Under the pieces are notes generated by a model. The model made no database searches. It saw only the letters and a list, made by a program, of their open reading frames with translations, and was not told the DNA's origin. The position numbers and the translations under genes were made by a program. 5,272 bases of DNA, from assembly GCA_020427865.1 (NCBI GenBank), contig JAGQNX010000130.1, forward strand, positions 1-5,272, given 5' to 3'. Every line of letters begins with the position of its first letter. Within the stretch, counting starts at the first letter, position 1. This stretch comes from a candidate division WWE3 bacterium (GTDB lineage Bacteria; Patescibacteriota; WWE3; UBA101185; UBA10185). Of the stretch, positions 1-4,127 are shown piece after piece.

Positions 1-107
1 TTGTCCCATCCACCAAAATAATATTGTGGTTTTAAGCTAGTCAACGCTATTACAAAGACAATACCAAGTATAAATAGTATTCCAATGTCTTTTTTATATT
101 TATACAT
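1..107 (-). CDS. N-terminus of a membrane protein (partial)
   Basis: The minus strand reads ATG at 107 and stays open to the window edge, giving 35 residues. It opens with a short basic segment (MYKYKK), then one hydrophobic helix at about residues 8-25, then LKPQYYFGGWD. A basic start, a first membrane helix and a KP-x-YYFGGWD-like sequence resemble the beginning of large polytopic membrane proteins, including membrane glycosyltransferase-like proteins common in Patescibacteria. That assignment comes from memory of the family and is tentative, because all catalytic regions lie outside the window. An in-frame TAG lies a few codons upstream of the ATG and no other start lies between, so the start is firm. 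The gene is divergent from the glycosyltransferase at 190. Its -10 box ends six bases before the ATG, so the mRNA is probably leaderless. Confidence 0.6.
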   Translation of the reverse strand, partial: MYKYKKDIGILFILGIVFVIALTSLKPQYYFGGWD

Positions 108-113
108 ACAAAA

Positions 114-119
114 ATTATA
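114..119 (-). promoter_or_regulatory. -10 box of the minus-strand membrane protein gene
   Basis: A consensus TATAAT reads on the minus strand and is followed by TTTTGT and then ATG. The expected transcription start, about seven bases past the box, falls on the A of the start codon. This predicts a leaderless transcript. No good -35 is seen 16-18 bp upstream, so the call rests on the -10 and its position. Confidence 0.5.
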
Positions 120-151
120 CCTAAACTATAAAGTCTTCATACACTTTCCCA

Positions 152-180
152 TTTACTATATCCTATAGTGGTTGTATAAT
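152..180 (+). promoter_or_regulatory. Promoter of the glycosyltransferase gene, with a dyad in the spacer
   Basis: TTTACT at 152-157 matches four of six -35 bases. It is separated by 17 bp from a perfect TATAAT at 175-180. The predicted start of transcription is 187-190, at or just before the ATG at 190. The spacer and the end of the -35 hold a perfect inverted repeat, ACTATA-TCC-TATAGT (155-169), which could be an operator. TATAGT inside it could also be a second, weaker -10. The box overlaps a possible TTG start at 172, which argues against that longer reading frame. Confidence 0.6.
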
Positions 181-189
181 TACACTGTT

Positions 190-951
190 ATGAAATATAA
201 CAAACTGCTTAACTCCATATCTTTTGTTTTTCCTTGTTATAACGAGGAAGAAAATATACCCTCTTTGATTAGTGAGGTGGTTTCTATTGCCCCCAAGGTG
301 GCAAAGAAATACGAAATCATACTTGTAAACGACGGTAGTACCGATGGTACCGCTAAAGTTATAAAAGAGTTCGCGTCTCAAAATAAAAACATTCGTTTAG
401 TTTCTCAAAAAAACCAAGGTTTTGGTGGTGCTTTAAACACCGGTTTTCAGGCTGCTAAATACGATTGGGTGTTCTATTCTGATGCTGACTTACAATTTGA
501 TTTAAGTGAGATAACTAAGTTTATACCTTACACTGATGAAAATGACTTAGTAATAGGGTACAGACAAAACCGTGCTGAAGGCTTTAAACGTATTGTTTAT
601 GCTACTGGTATGAAGGTTTTAAATACCTTATACCTAGGTTTTCCTTATCATATTAAAGATATTGACTGTGCTTTTAAGCTTATTAATAGAAGTGTAATTA
701 AATCTGTAGGGCCTTTAGTTTCTAAGGGTAACTTGGTGAGCACCGAATTTTTGTTACAAGCTTACAATCTTGGTTTTTCTATACATCAAATAGGTGTGCG
801 TCACTATGTAAGGTTATTTGGTGAATCTAAGTGTGGAAGTATTAAAGATGTATTTGTAGTTATAAAGGAGCTTAACAAGCTTAAATCTAAGATAGTAAAG
901 AAGCATCGTTTATATAGGTTAGGAGAAGCCTATCTTAGTAAGGCTTTATAA
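190..951 (+). CDS. Family 2 (DPM1-like) glycosyltransferase
   Basis: This 253-residue protein has a GT-A fold of family 2. Visible landmarks are FPCYNEEENI (14-23), the nucleotide-binding VNDGSTDGT (46-54), GFGGALNTGF (77-86), the metal-binding DAD in YSDADLQFD (96-104), DIDCAFKLI (157-165) and STEFLLQA (184-191). The last two match the acceptor-side motifs of dolichol/polyprenyl-phosphate sugar transferases. It probably moves a sugar from a nucleotide donor to a lipid carrier or nascent surface glycan at the inner face of the membrane; the sugar and acceptor cannot be read from sequence. There is no C-terminal membrane segment. The tail is basic (KLKSKIVKKHR). I chose ATG 190 over the in-frame TTG at 172 because the TATAAT box (175-180) lies inside the longer frame. 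No Shine-Dalgarno is present. The divergent membrane protein gene may be a pathway partner. Confidence 0.9.
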   Translation: MKYNKLLNSISFVFPCYNEEENIPSLISEVVSIAPKVAKKYEIILVNDGSTDGTAKVIKEFASQNKNIRLVSQKNQGFGGALNTGFQAAKYDWVFYSDADLQFDLSEITKFIPYTDENDLVIGYRQNRAEGFKRIVYATGMKVLNTLYLGFPYHIKDIDCAFKLINRSVIKSVGPLVSKGNLVSTEFLLQAYNLGFSIHQIGVRHYVRLFGESKCGSIKDVFVVIKELNKLKSKIVKKHRLYRLGEAYLSKAL

Positions 952-954
952 GCT

Positions 955-1003
955 TTGTTAGCACTAGGTTACTTACCATTGACAACTCTAACAATATAAC
1001 CTA
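955..1003. repeat. Two interleaved 7-bp inverted repeats over a promoter
   Basis: TTGTTAG (955-961) is the reverse complement of CTAACAA (988-994). TAGGTTA (965-971) is the reverse complement of TAACCTA (997-1003). The order a-b-a'-b' is interleaved rather than nested. The second copies lie in the spacer and -10 of the consensus promoter, and the partners lie 32-33 bp upstream, about three helical turns. They could be operator sites, or a pseudoknot in a read-through transcript, or chance in AT-rich DNA. Confidence 0.35.
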
Positions 1004-1007
1004 TAAT
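979..1007 (+). promoter_or_regulatory. Perfect consensus sigma70-type promoter
   Basis: TTGACA (979-984), a 17-bp spacer and TATAAT (1002-1007) match the housekeeping consensus at all twelve positions and the optimal spacing. Transcription should begin near 1013-1015, some 207 bases before the ATG of the LPETG protein gene. It is the strongest promoter-like sequence in the window. It probably drives the surface-protein gene through a long leader, or a short RNA of its own. Confidence 0.75.
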
Positions 1008-1129
1008 AATAACGTAAGACAAAGTTCTTTACAAAATTAAACGCTCGTACAAATTTTCACACGCAAAGTTATACATATATATGGCAGTATGGCATACATG
1101 GTGTAAGATACCCTGTTATTAGTAAATTA

Positions 1130-1157
1130 TTGCTAAAACTGTAATATATCCTATAAT
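1130..1157 (+). promoter_or_regulatory. Proximal promoter of the LPETG protein gene
   Basis: TTGCTA (1130-1135, four of six consensus bases) lies 16 bp before a perfect TATAAT (1152-1157). Transcription would start near 1164, leaving a leader of about 57 bases. The -10 sits in the block AATATATCCTATAATA, nearly identical to the block around the -10 at 1002 and partly shared with the glycosyltransferase promoter. Confidence 0.5.
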
Positions 1158-1220
1158 ACTGCTTGTACTTTTATAGCTTTGTACAGCTAATAATTAATTT
1201 CCTGCTCAAAACAAAATATT

Positions 1221-1916
1221 ATGAAAAACATAATGCCCAAGGCCCAAAAGGGTACTTTTAGAAAAATAAATACTTTAACAGCTGGTTTAACCTTTGCTGT
1301 TGCTACATTTTTAGTTTCTACAAATAATCCAGTTTATGCTGATTGTGAACCTAACTATGGTGGTGGTGAAACCTGTATATATAACAAGGTTTTTAGAATA
1401 GAGAAGAAAGTAGCTAAGTTAGATACAAACAAAGATCTTAAAGATCATAACTTTGAAGACAAAGTAATCTTTAAGACTCCCGAAAAATCTAGTGATGTAA
1501 AAGTTGTATTTAAGATTAAGGTTACAAACGAAGGTGAAGTAACTACCGACGATATGAAGATGAAAGACTCTTTACCTGACGAATTTCAACATGCTAAATC
1601 TAGCTTTGGTGGTGATGGTTTAACTGAAACCTGGGACGATTTTGAACCTGGTGAATCTAAAACCTTTTATATAACCGCTAAACTAGAAAAAGATGAATTT
1701 GTTGATGATAAAAACTACGAAAAGTGTGTTGTTAACGAAGCTTCTGTTTACTACGATGGTGACTTTGAAGGTAAAGATACCGCTACAGTATGTTTTAGAA
1801 ACTCTGAAATAACTGAGCTTCCTGAAACTGGTCCTACAGCTACAGTTGTAATGACCGTAGTAGGATTAACTTCTATTGCTAGTGGTTTTGGTTTAAAAAG
1901 CCGCTATAAAAGATAA
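1221..1916 (+). CDS. Sortase-anchored DUF11-type surface protein (LPETG)
   Basis: The 231-residue product is exported and probably attached to the envelope by the neighbouring sortase. A basic N-terminus and a hydrophobic stretch (about 18-33) end in VYA before D41, a good signal peptidase I site. Residues about 93-192 resemble one DUF11 immunoglobulin-like repeat: VVFKIKVTNEGEVTTDD, then KDSLPDEF, then a W-x(n)-F-x-PGES segment, then CVVNEASVYY and DTATVCF. The four cysteines of the mature part fall in pairs, C42/C52 and C169/C191, suggesting two disulfides. The C-terminus is a classic sorting signal: LPETG (200-204), a hydrophobic helix, and the basic end KSRYKR. The mature chain is acidic. 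The start at 1221 has no Shine-Dalgarno; a second ATG at 1233 would shorten the signal peptide by four residues. The role (adhesin, pilin-like subunit or coat) cannot be told; no YPK pilin motif is seen. Confidence 0.85.
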   Translation: MKNIMPKAQKGTFRKINTLTAGLTFAVATFLVSTNNPVYADCEPNYGGGETCIYNKVFRIEKKVAKLDTNKDLKDHNFEDKVIFKTPEKSSDVKVVFKIKVTNEGEVTTDDMKMKDSLPDEFQHAKSSFGGDGLTETWDDFEPGESKTFYITAKLEKDEFVDDKNYEKCVVNEASVYYDGDFEGKDTATVCFRNSEITELPETGPTATVVMTVVGLTSIASGFGLKSRYKR

Positions 1917-1925
1917 CAAGTTGTG

Positions 1926-1955
1926 TTGTTAACTGCACATAAAACTAGTTAACGA
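1926..1955 (+). repeat. Short hairpin after the LPETG protein gene
   Basis: GTTAACT (1928-1934) pairs perfectly with AGTTAAC (1947-1953), extendable by a U-G and a U-A pair to nine base pairs around a 12-base loop. It begins ten bases past the stop codon and ends exactly where the next, larger hairpin begins, so the two could stack. There is no U-tract after it, so it is not an ordinary intrinsic terminator. It may protect the 3' end of the mRNA. Confidence 0.45.
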
Positions 1956-1989
1956 TTCTGCCTCTGATCCAATTGGATCAGGGGTAGAA
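1956..1989 (+). repeat. Inverted repeat A:B (18-bp perfect palindrome core)
   Basis: CTGATCCAATTGGATCAG (1964-1981) is a perfect palindrome. Outward pairing continues to 1956 and 1989, giving as RNA a 15-bp stem with an AAUU loop and only two wobbles, U1963-G1982 and G1960-U1985. No run of U follows. The right arm is shared with a second, longer hairpin (1971-2039), so the two cannot form at once. As DNA, the palindrome could be a dimeric repressor site. Confidence 0.75.
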
Positions 1990-2039
1990 AGGTTGGGTTT
2001 GCATAGTTCTTACGCGACCTTTCTATCTCTGATCTAATT
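1971..2039 (+). repeat. Alternative long hairpin B:C before the sortase gene
   Basis: Bases 1971-1993 pair continuously with 2017-2039 over 23 positions. The three non-Watson-Crick pairs (1984/2026, 1982/2028, 1975/2035) are all G-U, and the loop is 23 bases. Arm C closely resembles arm A (both contain CTCTGATCYAATT), so arm B can pair with either. The hairpin ends 22 bases before the sortase ATG. Only a weak U-rich stretch (UCUU) follows, so termination is uncertain; masking or exposing the sortase start region is another possibility. Confidence 0.7.
2030..2038 (+). promoter_or_regulatory. Possible extended -10 promoter of the sortase gene
   Basis: TGA-TCTAAT fits the extended -10 pattern TGn followed by a five-of-six match to TATAAT. 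Transcription would start near 2045, 17 bases before the sortase ATG. No -35 is convincing. The element lies inside arm C of the long hairpin, so it may be part of that repeat rather than a promoter. Confidence 0.3.
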
Positions 2040-2061
2040 TCTTACCATAATAGGTAACAAT

Positions 2062-2715
2062 ATGTATTCCGCCACTGCAATACAACGAAATATTACTCCT
2101 GTACTACTAGTGTTATTTGCAGTATGTCTGAGTATTTTTTATTCGGCATCTCCTAGTTTTGGTTACAAAATTTTTTCTACTCCTTCAAAATCAGATATTT
2201 CTGCTACTCAAAATAATACTTTAGGTGATTCTGATGGGGCTTCTGTTTTTGCAGAATTAGCTAAACCCATTTATGGTGCTCCTGTACGTATTTATGCAAC
2301 GGGCATAGATGCTAAGATAGAAGAAATTGGTTTGACTGATTCCGGACAATTAGGTGTGCCTAATAACCCTTTAAATGCAGGTTGGTATAGCAGAAGTGCT
2401 TTAGTTGGAGCACGTGGTAATGTTATAATAGACGGACACTACGATAGCATAGGCGGAAAGCCTGCTGCGTTTTGGAATTTGAAAAACCTAAAGATAAATG
2501 ATAAAGTGTTCCTGATAGACGATTATAATCGTGAAACGGTCTACACAATCACCGCAATACACTATGTTGACATCCAAGACTCCGATAGAATAGAAAAACT
2601 CACTTCTAGTGTTGGAAAAACGTTAACTTTAGTTACTTGTAATGGTGTTTGGGTTCCTAGCGAGGGGACTTACAATAAACGATTGATTATTAAGGCGGAA
2701 GCAAAGGGTTTGTAA
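2062..2715 (+). CDS. Class F-like sortase
   Basis: This 217-residue transpeptidase should cleave sorting signals such as LPETG between Thr and Gly and join the protein to a cell-wall or other envelope amine. An uncleaved N-terminal membrane anchor covers about residues 12-29. The sortase beta-barrel follows, from PVRIYATGIDAKIEEIGLT (74-92) through VPNNPLNAGWY (99-109). Catalytic His126 lies in DGHYDS, Cys193 in LVTCNG, and the conserved Arg is R207 in NKRLII. The GH-x-DS signature with PAAFWNL after it is closest to class F sortases; class D or E is less likely. Its length is normal for the family. The ATG is preceded by a weak TAGGT (2051-2055) at usable spacing, the only Shine-Dalgarno-like sequence in the window. 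The gene lies 145 bases behind the LPETG protein, its obvious candidate substrate, with inverted repeats between. Confidence 0.88.
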   Translation: MYSATAIQRNITPVLLVLFAVCLSIFYSASPSFGYKIFSTPSKSDISATQNNTLGDSDGASVFAELAKPIYGAPVRIYATGIDAKIEEIGLTDSGQLGVPNNPLNAGWYSRSALVGARGNVIIDGHYDSIGGKPAAFWNLKNLKINDKVFLIDDYNRETVYTITAIHYVDIQDSDRIEKLTSSVGKTLTLVTCNGVWVPSEGTYNKRLIIKAEAKGL

Positions 2716-2727
2716 TTGCTTTTTGAC

Positions 2728-2788
2728 TTTGGGAGGTGGAACAGGGGCAGTGGCCATCTCCCAAATTCAGAAAGTAAATCTTTCTTTT
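2728..2788 (+). terminator. GC-rich hairpin plus U-tailed small hairpin after the sortase gene
   Basis: TTTGGGAGGTGG (2728-2739) pairs with CCATCTCCCAAA (2754-2765), 12 pairs with one G-U, around a 14-base loop. It is followed directly by a small hairpin, AGAAAG (2769-2774) with CTTTCT (2780-2785), whose 3' arm runs into TTTT. The first stem is stable but lacks its own U-tract; the second has one but is weak. Together they probably end the sortase transcript or stabilise its end. A leader structure controlling the downstream rho gene is the alternative. Confidence 0.45.
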
Positions 2789-2840
2789 AACAACTTTAAG
2801 AAAAGTATCTTTTAGTTTTATTTCCTAGATAAAAAATATT

Positions 2841-4076
2841 ATGCCAATAACAAAAAAAACAAAACAAGATGGTGCTTCCAATGATGGTAATGCATCCAAA
2901 AACCCTGCTAAAAATAAAAATAATTCTCAATCTAATAATGCTCCCGCAGATTATTTTAATGGTGAGACTATTCCCGTATGCGGAATATTAGAAATATTGC
3001 CTGACTACGGTATTTTAAGACAAGATTCTGTCGAAGATGCTGAAGAAACTAAGGATGTATATATTAGCCAGTCTCAAATTAAGCGTTTTGCTTTACGTAT
3101 GGGTGATAAGGTAGAAGGTTTAGCCCGTCCTCCTAAAGATCGTGAAGTTTATTTATCTTTATTAAAGGTTTCTACAGTAGATGATTTGTCTCCAGAAGAG
3201 GCTCGTAAACGACCTTTATTTAAAAAGTTAACCCCTATATTTCCTAATGAATGGTTAAAATTAGAAACTAAATCCGATATATTAACCACAAGACTTATTG
3301 ATATAGTAGCTCCAATAGGTAAGGGTCAACGTGCTATGATTGTTGCTCCTCCAAAAGCAGGTAAAACATGGTTACTTACCGACATTGCTAACGGTATTAC
3401 TCAAAATCACCCCAATATACATTTAATAGTGCTTCTTATAGGTGAACGTCCTGAAGAGGTAACACATATGTCTAGAAGCGTTAAGGGTGAAATATTTGCA
3501 TCTAACTTTGATGAAACCGCAGAACAGCAAACACGTGTATCTGAAATAGCTCTTGAGCGTGCTAAGCGTCTAGCCGAAAAAGGTAAAGATGTTGTTATAT
3601 TAATGGACTCTTTAACCAGACTTGCTCGTGCTTATAACTTAGTTGTTCCGCCTTCTGGTAGAACTTTAACTGGTGGTTTTGATCCTTCTGCTTTGTATCC
3701 TCCAAAACACTTTTTTGGTGCTGCACGTAATTTTGAAGAAGGCGGTAGTTTAACTATTATTGCTACAGCTTTACTTGAAACAGGTTCTAGAATGGACGAG
3801 GTTATATTTGAAGAGTTTAAAGGTACCGGTAACATGGAGCTTAGATTAGATCGTTCTTTGGCCGAAAGACGTATGTACCCTGCGATTGATGTTAAGGGTA
3901 GTGGTACTCGTCACGAAGAACAATTATATGATGCTACAACTCATGATGCTGTGTTAAAACTGCGACGTATGATGGATTTGTTAGACGATAGAGAAGTTAC
4001 ACCTTTGATCTTAGACAGACTAAAGAAAACTAAGACTAACAAAGAATTTTTAGAAACCCTTCATAAAGCACAATAA
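2841..4076 (+). CDS. rho: Transcription termination factor Rho
   Basis: This hexameric RNA helicase pulls transcripts from RNA polymerase using ATP. The cold-shock-like primary RNA-binding domain runs from about 42 to 113 (YGILRQ, DVYISQSQIKRFALRMGDKVEG, ARPPKDREVYLSLLKV). The motor domain has Walker A VAPPKAGKT (168-176), LIGERPEEV with the catalytic-type Glu202, Walker B VVILMDSLTRLARA (251-264), the Q-loop PSGRTLTGGFD (271-281), FFGAARNFEEGGSLTIIATAL (291-311), the R-loop FKGTGNMEL (326-334) and SGTRHEE (354-360), which holds the arginine finger region. At 411 residues it is complete and near the E. coli length (419). The usual N-terminal Rho_N helical bundle is missing; residues 1-38 are instead a Lys/Asn/Ser-rich, probably disordered tail. 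No Shine-Dalgarno precedes the ATG; the sequence AAAATATT before it also precedes the LPETG gene. Confidence 0.97.
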   Translation: MPITKKTKQDGASNDGNASKNPAKNKNNSQSNNAPADYFNGETIPVCGILEILPDYGILRQDSVEDAEETKDVYISQSQIKRFALRMGDKVEGLARPPKDREVYLSLLKVSTVDDLSPEEARKRPLFKKLTPIFPNEWLKLETKSDILTTRLIDIVAPIGKGQRAMIVAPPKAGKTWLLTDIANGITQNHPNIHLIVLLIGERPEEVTHMSRSVKGEIFASNFDETAEQQTRVSEIALERAKRLAEKGKDVVILMDSLTRLARAYNLVVPPSGRTLTGGFDPSALYPPKHFFGAARNFEEGGSLTIIATALLETGSRMDEVIFEEFKGTGNMELRLDRSLAERRMYPAIDVKGSGTRHEEQLYDATTHDAVLKLRRMMDLLDDREVTPLILDRLKKTKTNKEFLETLHKAQ

Positions 4077-4085
4077 GCTTAGTGG

Positions 4086-4114
4086 GTGCTAAATCTAAGT
4101 TAATGTCATATAAT
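4086..4114 (+). promoter_or_regulatory. Promoter of the LysM-M23 gene
   Basis: A perfect TATAAT (4109-4114) lies in the short gap after rho. A weak -35, GTGCTA (4086-4091, three of six), is 17 bp upstream. Transcription would begin near G4121, giving a leader of about seven bases before the ATG at 4128. There is no convincing terminator after rho, so read-through from rho is also possible. Confidence 0.5.
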
Positions 4115-4127
4115 ATCTTGGTTATCT

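Larger units (their letters stand above)
952..1220 (+). other. Gene-free promoter and leader region
   Basis: No convincing coding region lies in these 269 bases on either strand. The stretch holds two promoters (979-1007 and 1130-1157), two interleaved 7-bp inverted repeats around the first (955-1003), and a short dyad TAGCT-TTGTAC-AGCTA (1174-1189). I see no tRNA, no known riboswitch and no terminator with a U-tract. A 13-codon frame, ATG at 1081 to TAG at 1122, has a TATACA five bases upstream, but nothing else supports it. If the first promoter is used, the surface-protein mRNA would have a leader of roughly 200 bases. Confidence 0.6.

Noticed and set aside
172..189. TTG start adding six residues to the glycosyltransferase
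   Set aside because: The perfect TATAAT at 175-180 would lie inside the coding sequence; ATG 190 fits both the promoter and the family's N-terminus.
163..381. 72-residue minus-strand frame
   Set aside because: Antisense to the well-supported glycosyltransferase, with no domain sense; a shadow frame.
1052..1061. TTTTCACAC resembling a DnaA box
   Set aside because: Two mismatches to the consensus and no cluster of further boxes nearby, so no case for an origin.
1081..1122. 13-codon frame (ATG to TAG) with TATACA five bases upstream, a possible leader peptide
   Set aside because: No -35, no Shine-Dalgarno, no amino-acid run typical of attenuation peptides, and such short frames are common by chance.
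1174..1189. TAGCT-TTGTAC-AGCTA dyad before the LPETG gene
   Set aside because: Only five pairs per arm in AT-rich DNA; mentioned in the region entry but not strong enough as a separate operator.
3632..3835. 67-residue minus-strand frame
   Set aside because: Antisense to the conserved Rho motor domain; its composition simply mirrors that gene.
4077..4101. Short inverted repeat AGCTTAG/CTAAGTT after rho as a terminator
   Set aside because: Seven pairs with a wobble and no U-tract; too weak to call.
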